Part shown: positions 11,363 to 22,791 of the stretch, piece after piece
Layout: every line of letters starts with the position of its first letter
How positions within the stretch are numbered: position 1 is the stretch's first letter
Origin: Oopsacas minuta
Lineage: Eukaryota; Porifera; Hexactinellida; Lyssacinosida; Leucopsacidae
Length of the DNA: 64,000 nucleotides
Assembly (NCBI GenBank): GCA_024704765.1
Contig: JAKMXF010000077.1
Coordinates: 325,220 to 389,219, forward strand
Direction: 5' to 3'
The notes under the pieces: model-generated
Database searches by the model: none
Told to the model about the DNA's origin: nothing
Seen by the model: only the letters and a program-made list of their open reading frames with translations
Position numbers and translations under genes: made by a program

Positions 11363-14300
11363 CTGATTATCGCATATAAGAACACCCTTTGGAGTGGCAA
11401 AATATGTTCCTAACAGATATTTTGTACATAAGGCAGAATAATAAAGGATTTGACGTAAATGTAAGTTTTCCCGAGTGTTGTATATACATTCGAAAGTGCT
11501 TACATCAGGGTACTTTTAAGCTATATTCATAGTGCATATGTTGTTTACAAGAGAATTCTTTACAAAAATATGAAAGGGAAGAAATAAGTAACAAGCTGTG
11601 GTGAGTATAACCGATATGTTCAAATCACAGGTATATAAACTACTCAGCATTTGGCCGATTTCTTCATAAAACCAGAAATTGGGAATATTTGTTTGCTAGG
11701 ATTAGCCAATAAGATATTCTAACTGAGTTAGAATCCTATTGCAAAATCATTCTTAATCTTTGTCACTGAATGCTGACTAGTTTATAGAATGAATTCTTGG
11801 AAAGTTGGTAAATCCTGGAAGCGCAAGTATATTCCCAACAATTTGACATTTGAATTATGTGCTAATAAAAATTCCTAGTTGCCATAAAATTTAACACTTT
11901 TGGGAACAGTTTAGCGGTACAAAGTCGAAAGAAGCTCGTATTTACATATTTACAGGAATATTGTGTGAACTTGAATTTGATTTGTCCGAATTTTTAGCCC
12001 ATCATGAATATTGCAAAAATTAGAAATAAATAATTGGGCACTTTCACATATTTGCGTGGGAAATCATTTCTATACCTCAGAGAGCAGAGCTCTCTCGGTT
12101 TGGAAAGAGCTTGGTTTGAGCGGAGTCTATCTCCTTGCTTTGACAACACCCCACATGGCAGCATAATTGGAACAAAAGTTACCATTTCATCACTCAGCAA
12201 AATCGGATATTACTCTTTTGTTTCTGAAAATGTATGTCACGAGAATTAGTTAGGGAATATATCTCAGGGACGTGGTGACATCAGAATCTGAAATTTGCCC
12301 TGAAACCATCGAGTTACATATTTTTTGATTTTGTAAGGCTCCTTAAGTCTAGTTTAACCCAAATGGGATCTAGAAATGACATATATCACGATTTTAATGG
12401 ATGGCACAAGGTGCATTTAGAGGGGCCGATTAAGTATAAAAGACTCAGATTGCCAAGTGACGTTAAACAAAGGGTCACTCGATAGGGCATAGTAATTAGA
12501 ATGTGATGTAGACACTCTCCTGGAAATTCAAGAGTTACTAAGGAAAACATTCATAGACATATTCAATTTAATACTAAGATCACACGAATCTTTCACTGAT
12601 TGCGAATATCGACCTAAAATCTGTTTCAATCAGAATCAAGGAGTTATATAAATTTATATGTTTCAAAAATTGGTTCTTTAAGGTGGCACCAAATTGTGGC
12701 GAAAATATGAAAACATTGGAATAAACTCATTTTGCAATTCATTAGAGTCAGTGGATTTTGGAATGTCACAAGAGATGCCTGTAAATAGATTAGCACACGA
12801 AACCTATAATTCCACCTCTACTATTTCACCTCGTCAGGAATAATAGAGTTGCATGTGCCTGTCAAAATCCCCTACATTGGTGTAATCTAGAAGATTCACG
12901 TGAAAGTTACTTAATAAGTAATCAACACTCTGGGATATTTCGATTATGTGGAGAAGAATTATATATATATGTGTGAAAATTTCAAATTCCCTCTGACTAT
13001 GAAATTTAACATTAACCTAAGTGATACTAACCACCAGACTGTATAGGATTCGAAAATATATTTGATACGACCCAAAAATATGTTCTAGTAGCCATTCTGT
13101 AACCGAGGTGTCTCTATATAAGTAGTGAAACCTGGGTCGCAGTGAGAACTTTCTAATTTTAGTAGTGCCATACAAGAATGCTTAAGAGAAGTGAATATTT
13201 GTACTAACAAGTCAGCAGATCTCTGATCTAGCTGACCAACTGTCTACCCATTCCACTACTTTGGAAAGTAAAGGATAAGAAATCATTGTCATTCAGTTGT
13301 TTGAAAATTCATCACTCATACATAAGTGCTAGTTTCGAAAAGTTTCCATCGCATATTATCCAAAAATACATATTCGTAAATAAGATAAGGGCATCAACTG
13401 CAGATTCATTGAAAATCTTTAAATAACCACTATTCTTTACTTACAGATTATACCACAATTATGGATATCTCTGTACTAATTAGTCTGCCTAATAAATCTG
13501 CTTATAGAACATGCAGCTATTGAGCATTTGGAAACGAATATATACAATAAATATATATTCATAAGGTAAATAACTTGATAAATATTCTTACATTACAATA
13601 AGATGAGGATGATCTATTGAGGATAATTCTCTGTATACATCCACTAGTTGTTTCTTCTACAGAGACAACAGAAATACTAATATCTTCAAGCTGAAGGACA
13701 TGACCAATCTCAGGCCAATATCTAAAGTATTCACCCTAAAAGAAATCTATAAAATATATCCAATATGAAATCAGAAAGATATACTCTATTACACCTAACT
13801 AGCAATTGAAACGAAAATTATAGGATCCAAGTGATCTCTATATGCAGACCCCGACTGAAGAAACATTGTAGTGACTCAATAATATTGATTTTATAGTATA
13901 AGACAGGTCTGGCGATTAATATATGTTAGCCCGTGGGTAATCAGATTCTGCCATGTGGCTGACCTACGGTCACTGCTCCGACGGCGCCGGCACTGATATA
14001 TATTTTTTAGAATGTGTTTTCACATGATTAACATAATAGAGAAATCGGTAACAACTTCATGAGGTTTCTAAAATGTACTAATTTTTAAGAAAGATTTTTT
14101 CTAACACTACATGGTATGAGTTACAGCTTATCGTGACCAGTTTAAGGAGATAATTGGCTGATTTAACATGGGCACCTATACACACAGACGTTGCATTCCC
14201 ACCTCAGGGTAAAATCGTATATGCCTATAATTATGGACGTACTAAAAGTCTTGTTGTAATGGGACATTTTACTGGCATTTGTATTATAATGAGAGGAAAT

Positions 14301-15500
14301 CTCTAAATAGAATTTAAGTGGAACTTTCTTCCAAACTGACTCAATCTGGCTGAATTTCGTGTATAATAATGGGTGACATGGGATTTGTACTTAAGATAAC
14401 TTTAATCCAATTGAAGCCTAGCGCTTGTAACTGTGTAAACTATGTAATATAAATGTATCCCTAACACATATAAATATTATTTTCATGCATCTGAATGTCT
14501 CTTACAATGTATATTGCCATCATTTGTTTACGTAATGGCCGTTGTTGCACAATTTAGGAATATTTAAGCAGTGTCAACAAAGTCGTCAAATAAGGAACCT
14601 TCGATTAGTTCTATCCTCGTTGAGAATCATATTAACATATGAGAGTGTGAGTGTCGCCGAAAATGGTGAATTCATAGCATTCTATATACTAAGCTATGGT
14701 GCTGATTGATGGATTTTAACCAAGGTTATGTTAGTCAGTCCTAAGTAATTCGAGTGTGGTGATAGTATTTACGTGTATTGAAATTTGAGATTACTAGTAG
14801 TGTAAATTTATCTACAAACTTTCTCCAGCCCAAAATGATGAAATCTGAACGAAACTTCGGTTTTCTATCTCTGTATATATGTGAGTAAACATTTACCGGT
14901 ACAAAATAATAATTATGTAACCAAATGAAGTGGTTGTACTAAATATCAAATTCTTTTGACGATTAAGTTCGCATGTTTCTGAGTTACATTAGAGATCATG
15001 GATGAAATGTGACAGCCCTTTGGCGGCGAGGTGGGATAAATTGTTTCTAAAGAGACACAAATCTATTATCGGGAAACAGACCCAATTAAGTTTTGCAATG
15101 AAATTGGAAAAGTATTAGCAACAGGTTGAGCAAATGATTGTTCATTATATTAACTACTTACCGAGGGGAGAAAACATATTTCAAGGTGTACTTACGACCA
15201 CTGACCATCGCATGGCATTTGTACCTGATTTGAATAACATTGTAGCAATTTTTCATATTAATTACTATTTTGGAAAAGAAATATGCAGTAAAATTATCAG
15301 AACTCCAAAAAAACTTTAATAAGATGAAATACCTTTATGATATTACGGATTCCTAGATAATCTATAGAACAACAAATGTGTAAAAGAATAGGAAATTCCA
15401 ATAACTAGCTGAAGATTCTCAAAGTATTAGAATAGTTAATGTAAGCATAATCCATGGGGTTTTCAATATGTTCCAGACCCTCCATCATAATTACACAATT
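11363..15500. other. Long unassigned AT-rich stretch
   Basis: About 4.1 kb without a recognisable gene. Short frames (11994-12249, 15134-15319) have no motifs. A small GC-richer patch lies at 13940-13990. No TIR pair could be matched by eye. Confidence 0.4.
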
Positions 15501-15506
15501 AAACAT

Positions 15507-16230
15507 TCATATTCTAATTCGTCTATAATCTTCATATTTATCCACTACATTTCGGTGAAATGCTGAGTGAGATGGGAATGCTTGGGTTGCCCAACACTCC
15601 ATATAGACATATGATCCATTGTCGTGTGACCTTTGGCATTCAGTCTGGTAAAAAGGCACCTGACAGCTAAGGTTTTCAAAACAAGACTTGCGGTTAGACA
15701 TGAACTTCAAAACCCTAAAGAGATACCTGCAGAAATTAGAAACAAATTTCTGAAATGGATTGGAATGTCAAAGCTATTTGTCTTGTATAAGGTCGAATAT
15801 TTGTAGCATGCATGAAATAATATATACAATTATGATTTTAGAGCAATAGGTCTGGATCAAATTGAATGTCCCAAGTGCACTCATTAAAATAGGATTTTCG
15901 GGTAGTATTGAAGTTTTTAAAGAATACACAGAATAAGAACCAGGAAATGCGATTTTTGGAAAATCCAAAATGTATCATCATAGGAGTGAGTTCTTGTCTA
16001 AGATTCGAACTTGTCCAAGCCAGCCCAAAGTACCCAGTATGCCGAAAATCAGCTCGTGAGTCTCAGTTTCTTCAATCAATTCTGGACATACAAAGATATA
16101 TATGCACACATAAATATACTGATGAATTGCATCTTAATAGTAAGGTTCAGTATTCAATATATTTCAGTTATGATTTTAAATTACATATATATACAGCTCA
16201 GCTGTGACCGGATCGCATGAATAAGACCTT
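15507..16230 (-). other. Short unrecognised minus-strand frames 3' of the helicase remnant
   Basis: Minus-strand frames of 67 aa (15507-15710) and 64 aa (15774-15968) lie downstream of the PIF1-like helicase pseudogene. They could be further decayed parts of the same element. I see no helicase motif in them and name no function. Confidence 0.2.
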
Positions 16231-16257
16231 ATTTCAAGTAGAACTAAGATAAAATTA

Positions 16258-16930
16258 TCAATGTACGTTTAAGGACAAAAATAATTCTGAAATAGGAAGA
16301 AGAACAAAATTGTGAATGCGATCTAAAAACTCTAAGGAATCCTCATATTCTCGGGAAAGGCCAAAAAAGTTAGATAATTCAAGAAAATGTCCATTAAATA
16401 ACATCCTTAGTAAGTTGCAACGACTCCCAGGAACACATAGGGCTGTCATGCAAATTTCTGGTTAACTCTCAGGCTCCAGATTAAACGCTAATGCCATTAA
16501 AGTCATCATTTCTATCCCAATAGAGATTTAAAATATCTCATATTCTCGGCCAAAGGCAACCTACCTAGATAATCTTATTCCTACATTGATCATTTTAGGC
16601 CTTAGTATCGACTATGAATTTACTAACATCTATGGATATCTCATCGATTATGACTAACTTGGATTCAGACAGTTTACTCGGTAGAAATCAAAACATTGGA
16701 GCAATGATAGGTATTTCGCCTCAAAATTCAGTTATAGGCAAAGCATAAGCATACCACGAATATTGTGTGCTGCTTTGCTTGTAGGAGCTATTAATAACAC
16801 CTTAATATGATCGGGGTTAGTACTAGGACAATGATTTAAAACACATAGTTTAACGCTTCATACAAAGCTTTGATTATTGTACTCTTACCGAATCCAGCAC
16901 CTCTAAAATCTACTTATACATCGGGAGCTA
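16258..16930 (-). pseudogene. PIF1-like helicase pseudogene
   Basis: Reading the minus strand from about 16930 downward, helicase superfamily 1B motifs appear in the right order. Walker A is at about 16905-16878 (GAGFGKSTIIKALYEALN). Then comes HIKVLLIAPTSKAAHNIRG at about 16810-16755, and Walker B as SKLVIIDEIS at 16660-16634. A degraded GDxxQLP-like stretch lies near 16575. Finally LFNGHFLELSN and EYEDSLEFLDRIHN (ORF 16449-16258) match the LWN..ELT..MRQ.ED..F region of PIF1 proteins. Frameshifts and stops separate the blocks, so it is dead. In animals, proteins of this type are 5'-3' DNA helicases, either host PIF1 or encoded by Helitrons and related elements. Its setting in repeat-rich DNA favours a mobile-element origin, but no Rep domain or Helitron ends were found. 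Confidence 0.7.
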
Positions 16931-17005
16931 TTTGTTCATTATTGAGTAGTTAAACTATGTATGCATATTATATGATGAATGTAACTTGGACCATATCCCA
17001 CTGAA

Positions 17006-17257
17006 CTAATCACCACTCATTCTATTAGGAACATGGAAGATTCCCGCTGTAGGCGAACTAGAGGTGAAATCCACTTTACAAGTTTTCCCCTTATTTTCCA
17101 CCAAGTAGTCCGTAACCTCGATTACAGCTACACCTTCATTATGTACTACTTCACCTACTGCAATTGATAAGCGAATCCTCACATCAAATTCAGGATGAAT
17201 TTTAGTAATTTTCTGACTAGATTGCAAATCACATATAGAAGCAAATGTTGTAAACAA
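17006..17257 (-). CDS. Unknown 83-aa ORF fragment upstream of helicase remnant
   Basis: The ORF lies directly 5' of the PIF1-like helicase on the same strand. Its sequence (for example VRIRLSIAVGEVVHNEGVAV and IFHVPNRMSGD) looks like real coding sequence, with balanced composition and few AT-rich codons. I do not recognise the family. It may be an upstream part of the helicase-bearing element, or an adjacent gene. It has no clear start context and is probably a fragment. Confidence 0.3.
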   Translation of the reverse strand: MFTTFASICDLQSSQKITKIHPEFDVRIRLSIAVGEVVHNEGVAVIEVTDYLVENKGKTCKVDFTSSSPTAGIFHVPNRMSGD

Positions 17258-17259
17258 AA

Positions 17260-19130
17260 ATCTTCTAATTCATTAGGCCATGTATGAAGTGTTCTATCAA
17301 ACATTACTGAAAAATATCATTTTACAACACTAACCCCTAGTCCATAATCCATAAAGTTTCAATATTACCGGAGTCGAGATACGCATAAATGATTAAATCT
17401 AATATAATACGAATCTCTTAAGATGTACTCGAGAAATAAAATGTAAATTCATTTCCTATCTAATTAACGAAACACGTTTTACAGTGAATATATTTGATTT
17501 CTGTATGGACGGAAAATATAAGAAGCTAGCTAATTATGTTAAAGATCCTGGGGTAATTTATTGGCTTCTAATCCTGAATTAAAGAAACGCATTCAGACAT
17601 CTACTGCTCTGGATCAATTGCTCTCAAAAACATTAGTAACATAGACAAACATTTTGATAGAGGAAAGTTGAATAACTTGTAAAATTGATTTCTTTAATCA
17701 GATTTTGGGAATAGTGAATTAGAGATTTATAGATCAAACGAATCCAAATGGTCCCGGAAAACTGATAATTAGCTAGAATATATTCGGCCACATTACATCG
17801 ATTTTATGTGAACTCTATCGGGAAACAATAAATAGAAGAATATATAAATATATTGTTGCTAAAATACAAATCTCTTATTCTTTAGGCCCCGAAAATAATA
17901 TAATATACTTCAACTTCAGCAAGATATAAAGATACCAAGAAGAAATTCAATGATAAAAGGGCGTACTCGATTGCTCCTAAAAGTTGTAACTCTATTCGAG
18001 TTTGTAGTAGAAATTCACCTTTTAGATATTATTGACATGAAGAACTTAAAATGGTAATTATTCGCAATACATGATAATGTCCTATGGTCACTTTAGGGTA
18101 TACATTATTCGAACCTGTATATATTGAACTATGAAGCGCATTGGGACATTATCTATAATACACTCCCAAGTACTTTAATATCACTATTCATTTTCAATAT
18201 ACGAGCTCCACTGATAACAAATTATTGAAATATCAAAAATATCGTGAATTTAGGCTATGAATTTACAATAAACTAGACTGACATAATTCTATAGTTCCAA
18301 TGAATACTACACGTGGTCTCAGCAAAATTTCAATTGTTAAAATAAGGAGAAGGTTAATGCACTGGATGCTAGGACATGACTGATCCAGACATATCTTATG
18401 ACACAAGAATACATTTCATATATTGTGTGGGAAAAATGTAGAACTTACATTCTAGCAATATACACGATAACCTACGCCTAATACTTTAGCTATGCACAGG
18501 TACACGGTTATAAACATTTACAACTATGTACACCTACATGGACATAGAATTACCACTTTCTAGTTATAAAAATCAATTCATGTGTCCGAATTTAGCTACC
18601 TTTTTGTGAACCTCAATCGTCGACTTAGTAGGAAATGTTGACCCATAGGAATTTCAATTACGGAGAGCTAGAGTAAGTATATTTTGGAATATTTTAAATA
18701 GATAACCGCAATAATAAATACCTAACTACCTTAGCAACAATGTCATTCCAAATATTTACTGTATTACGTGTGCAGGTAATCATTAATTTGATGTATTTCT
18801 TATATTAGAACAGCTTATGTAATTATAATAAGTTTGTGTTTTTGGTTGTCAGGTTTTGATGGCCTGGTGGGCAATATTTTAATTAGATTACAGTGTTGGG
18901 AGTGCTGCATCTACCAGGTGACAAAAGAGGACTATAATTTATTGTTAATCGCTTATAGTACCTACAATTTTGCAATTATATACCAAATTTCAGACGTGGA
19001 CAGGGGCGCAAAATATATTTTTAAGTACATCAATGCTTGGACCGGACAAAATTGGAAAAATTTATTATTAGAATCTTCTTGAATTTCAAGTAAATTCTAT
19101 TTATTCTTGCCCTCATGTAAATTTAGATGA
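17260..19130. other. Unassigned AT-rich stretch
   Basis: No recognised gene. A weak inverted repeat (GATAATGTCC near 18071 against GGACATTATC near 18145) may be a small fold-back. An 82-aa frame at 18834-19082, just upstream of the RAG1-like remnant, could be part of it but carries no motif. Confidence 0.35.
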
Positions 19131-19139
19131 TACATCAAA

Positions 19140-19949
19140 TGTATTTTTATCTTTTTATGTCTAATAATAGCTCCTAGTGAAGCAATAGTCTCTGTTGTGG
19201 CCAACAATGAAGCATATGGTATCTATATTCTAAAGAGCAAAAGTCCTAAAGCAATAGTTCAGTTTTTTATTAATGATAAGAATATTTCTCCTGAAGAACA
19301 TGATAATATTCAATATACGTTCAAGCACCTTATATCATCTAGAGAATATTCCCGGAAGAAGAGTGATCTTGACACCTGGGTGAGTTTGACCTTCCATTCA
19401 TGTGCTTCTCCTTTAGCAACTTCCATTCCGAGAAAGAAGAGAATTTCACTCGATCCTGGATTAGAACTTCGTAAAGTTTCTGTTTCTGAAAGTCGAAATT
19501 TCTCCAAAGAAATTGTCCATGATTCCAGAAAGCATTTACTTGATTGCAATCTTCAAACTTCCAGATTTGGACTGATCATTCTTTCAGACTATATTCATTT
19601 CTTAGCCCAAAGACAAAATGTCGAGCCTAAGCAACTTGCTGCCCTGGCTTTAGAATAAATCTCTAAGAATTTATATGATCGTGATACTTTACAAGTGTGT
19701 AAGGAGACCATCAACAAAGGTTCTTTTAGTATAAAGCGACAATCGGTAAATCTGCCTATTTGTTGGACCCTTTAGAGTTTGGACCTACCAAATATTAAAA
19801 TTTCAAAAAGTTATCCATCATACGTCAAGTTAAATTACCATCCTATGAACGTGTCTCCAGATATCATAGAGAAATAACTTTGATAGATTAGATTGAACTA
19901 GTCCATGATCCTGCTGTTTCTCAATTGGAACTTTTATCTCCCAACATTC
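19140..19949 (+). pseudogene. RAG1-like transposase pseudogene, 5' half
   Basis: The frame 19140-19658 contains the 153-aa stretch that includes NEAYGIYILKSKSPKAIVQ and ends EPKQLAALALE before a stop. Decayed continuation reads on to about 19949 (for example SIIRQVKLPSYERVSRY). The half is placed with the RAG1-like core because the core (22792-24185) follows directly once the inserted element 19954-22787 is removed. The sequence TAATAATAG just before 19171 could be a splice acceptor. The N-terminal half on its own has no diagnostic catalytic motif, so its assignment depends on continuity and on my recollection of the family layout. Confidence 0.6.
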
Positions 19950-19953
19950 GATA
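19950..19953. repeat. Left 4-bp target duplication (GATA)
   Basis: GATA directly precedes the TIR starting CACGGG. An identical GATA follows the right TIR at 22788-22791. Confidence 0.7.
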
Positions 19954-22787
19954 CACGGGTCTCTCAGAAAATCATATTGATCGAAAAAACGAGGTCCTTG
20001 AGATTTTTCATGATTCTTGTGTAGAATTTTGCGTAGAATCCGATTCTGTTGTCAAAAAAATATTTCCCACACAAATTTTTCGATAAATTTATTTTTTTGT
20101 AAAAAAATAATTTTTTACAATTCGAATATTTTAGATTCTCATCATGACAGCGATGGCAGATGCATCACCATTGGCAATCAGATATTATTATGATATGCTT
20201 AGACATTGTTGTTTACATCTGCATGCACTTAGAATTTTCAATAGTATTGCGGTTTTATTCTATTCTATTATGTCATTCATTTTTCTGTATGGTATCAGGT
20301 TCGAATAGTTTAACAATAGTAACAATAGTTTGATTGCACGTCATTAATCACCTAATCGTGTCCTTTGAATACTTTTAAGTAGTTTCCATTCAGTGATAAT
20401 TAGTAATTAAAGGTGTTTAACGAATATCTGTTTGCATAGAAAAACTATTTAAAGAATGCTTGTACTCATTTTCTATATAATTTTTCTGATACATAATTGT
20501 TCTGATATCTATTTCTACTGTTGGTATTTATGAGTAAGCACGAGTCTGCAAAAGACAAAATTTGTCGTTGGTGTTGTATTAAAGTTGGGAAGATAACTAT
20601 TAAAAACAATAGCCTTATTTCTACTCATTTGGGTGAGCAATATTCGAAGTTTTTCGAGCCAATCGATCCGATGGACGATAATCGGCCAAATGTTTTGTGC
20701 AATACTTGCAAGCTCTATTTGGTTAATCGATCAATGCATGATGATACTTCAAGGGAAATTCCTGTTCGATTCAATTGGCCAATTATACGAAATACTCGCT
20801 TGAATACGTGTAGTTCAGTCAATACCTGTGTAATGTGCATGGAAAGTTCGAGATTTGGACCTAGAAATCGTGCTTCTTTGCAAATTCTCCACGAAAAACC
20901 TGGACGTCCTGCGATCAACTCTCCCAAAAAGGTTCTTAACCTTTGTAGTAAGTGTTTAATCACAATAAGTCCCGGATTTCCGCATACTTGCTCAAAAACT
21001 TCTTTGGTAAATAATAGCCAATTTTTGTTAGCACGAAAACGTTCTATTGAACCTGTCGTATGTTTCGAAATCTTACGAAAATTCCGCAGTGCAAGTGAGG
21101 ACTCGCGTATAACGTTACCTAGACCATCGGGAGGCCATCCAATTCATATGCTTCCTGGTAATTTGGACCAGTTACCTCAACACAAAATGCCCAAAATGGA
21201 TTTCTCTGACATCGCACAGATAAAATGCACTGGCGGAGCAATGAGTAACAAGCAACTAAAAGCTGTAACCAAAGTAATAAGGGATGCTGGCGTGGCCTGT
21301 CCATCAATGAAGGACTATTACGACGAACGGAAACAATATTGTGATGATATATTCGAATGCGTCCAATTAGATCTGGAATGGAGCAAAGAGAAGTATTCCT
21401 CTGATATCAGAAAGACTTGGGTCGTACGCTGTTGCAACATCGACAAACTGATAGAAAAAGTCTACAACATTAGCGGAGAATCTTCAGTTTACAGTTTCAA
21501 TTTTAAGCTTGGCCTTGATTATGGTTGTGGGTTCACTAAGCTTGTCATGTGTCTACAACTGGAAAATTCTGTGCGAAATCTAATCTTCTTATGGGTATCA
21601 AGTGCTCCTGAAAATAATTACAATTTTTCTATAATACTGAATGCCCCGGAAATTCAAAAGTTTATTCATGAGTACAACGTATCTTTTACCTTTGATCTCA
21701 AAGCCGCTGCTCTCTGTCTGGGTATTATGCTTGGACGTTACCCATGCATTTGGTGTGTATGGGATGCTAAAAGTGGATTGGATCATGTCGAATTCAAATC
21801 AAGATCATCAGCACATCATGCAGAGATGTACCAAAAATTGTGTGAAGAATATAACTCCGACTCAAAGAATCATGCGATTGACTGTGATGGTGTAGAAGAT
21901 ATGGAGGCTCTTGGTGTATGGATGGTTGACTACATGCAGATGTTCAATATTCCCGAGTTACATCTTTTGTTAGGGGTTGGTCAGAAGTTGTACAATGCGA
22001 TCGTGGCTACAATGTCTGAAGAAGAGTTAGTTACACATGAATTATTACTGAAGCACAATAACATATCTCGAAGTTCTTACCATGGAGGCGCATTTGAAGG
22101 TAATGCAATGCGGAAAATTACATTGATGGTTGAGCAGATTGGTTTTCCAATTAGCAACTCATCCAGCATTGCTTTAAAGCGATTTTCAGAGGTAGTGAGG
22201 ACATGTTTTGGGCAAAAGATACAAGGTGATTACAAACTGGCGATATTTCAATTTGAAGAAGCATTCAAATTAACTGGGCTGAATTGTTCAACAAAAGTCC
22301 ATATAGTGTGCAGACATGTTATCCCATTTATCACCAAATTCCTTCCAGTTGGTATGGGATTGGGCGCCGTTTCAGAGCAGGCAGCTGAATCAGCTCATTC
22401 TCGATTCATCAAAGTTTGGAGAAATTATCAATGTAGCGAGTCTCTAGAAAATTACGGCGAAAACCTACTAAATGCTGTCAAGGAAATTAATTTCGTTAAT
22501 TTTATAAGTACTTAATTTATTCTATATGTGACTGATGGATGTATTATATTCAATGTATGAGTGATAACGATGATTCTAATATGATAAATTAGCAACCCGA
22601 CAACATATAAAAATGGGAACTAAAAAAATTGTTTTTTTACAAAAAAATATAAAATAACTCAAAAATTTGTGTGAGAAATATTTTTTTGGCAACAGAATCG
22701 GATTCTACACAAAATTCTACACAAGAATCATGAAAAATCTCAAGGACCTCGTTTTTTCGATCAATATGATTTTCTGAGAGACCCGTG
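19954..22787 (+). mobile_element. Intact CAC-terminated DNA transposon (2834 bp)
   Basis: The element has TIRs of about 165 bp. The outer 20 bases are identical in both arms (CACGGGTCTCTCAGAAAATC), and I count three mismatches in the first 125 bp. It is flanked by GATA on both sides. It carries one long uninterrupted ORF (20521-22515). The 5' leader of about 400 bp and the short 3' region have no other genes. It is inserted into a RAG1-like pseudogene. High TIR identity and an open ORF suggest recent movement. A 4-bp duplication and CAC ends recall the CMC/Chapaev group (established for that group), but the protein does not let me assign it by eye. Confidence 0.9.
20521..22515 (+). CDS. DDE-type transposase-like protein of the CAC-terminated element
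   Basis: The frame of 664 codons opens with TTG. The first ATG is at 20530, so 661 aa is more likely. The N-terminal half is a zinc-binding region: C15-x2-C18, C60-x2-C63 and C97/C103-x2-C106, then LCSKC and HTC. Candidate catalytic residues are D333 (LGLDYGCGFTKLVM) and D392 (FTFDLKAAALCLG), the latter followed by GRYPCIWCVWDAK with a CxxC. A Glu follows in SEQAAESAH (E619 or E623). This D-D-CxxC-E plan fits an RNase H-fold transposase with an insertion before the Glu. The protein probably cuts and joins its own TIRs in the nucleus. The same plan appears in the element at 47835-50076. The catalytic assignment is inference from the pattern; the ORF itself is certain. Confidence 0.8.
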   Translation: MVFMSKHESAKDKICRWCCIKVGKITIKNNSLISTHLGEQYSKFFEPIDPMDDNRPNVLCNTCKLYLVNRSMHDDTSREIPVRFNWPIIRNTRLNTCSSVNTCVMCMESSRFGPRNRASLQILHEKPGRPAINSPKKVLNLCSKCLITISPGFPHTCSKTSLVNNSQFLLARKRSIEPVVCFEILRKFRSASEDSRITLPRPSGGHPIHMLPGNLDQLPQHKMPKMDFSDIAQIKCTGGAMSNKQLKAVTKVIRDAGVACPSMKDYYDERKQYCDDIFECVQLDLEWSKEKYSSDIRKTWVVRCCNIDKLIEKVYNISGESSVYSFNFKLGLDYGCGFTKLVMCLQLENSVRNLIFLWVSSAPENNYNFSIILNAPEIQKFIHEYNVSFTFDLKAAALCLGIMLGRYPCIWCVWDAKSGLDHVEFKSRSSAHHAEMYQKLCEEYNSDSKNHAIDCDGVEDMEALGVWMVDYMQMFNIPELHLLLGVGQKLYNAIVATMSEEELVTHELLLKHNNISRSSYHGGAFEGNAMRKITLMVEQIGFPISNSSSIALKRFSEVVRTCFGQKIQGDYKLAIFQFEEAFKLTGLNCSTKVHIVCRHVIPFITKFLPVGMGLGAVSEQAAESAHSRFIKVWRNYQCSESLENYGENLLNAVKEINFVNFIST

Positions 22788-22791
22788 GATA
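22788..22791. repeat. Right 4-bp target duplication (GATA)
   Basis: GATA follows the perfect TIR end GAGACCCGTG and matches 19950-19953. Deleting the element restores the RAG1-like reading region. Confidence 0.7.

Noticed and set aside
13195-13265. Possible tRNA-like or SINE sequence (GCAGATCTCTGATCTAGCTG region)
   Set aside because: No B box, no foldable cloverleaf with a 7-bp acceptor stem, and no A-rich tail.
15990-16030. AGATTCGAACTTG resembling a tRNA B box on the minus strand
   Set aside because: No matching A box or acceptor stem at the right distance.
18060-18160. Inverted GATAATGTCC/GGACATTATC around 80 bp
   Set aside because: Only 10 perfect pairs in AT-rich DNA and no target duplication; mentioned only in the stretch description.
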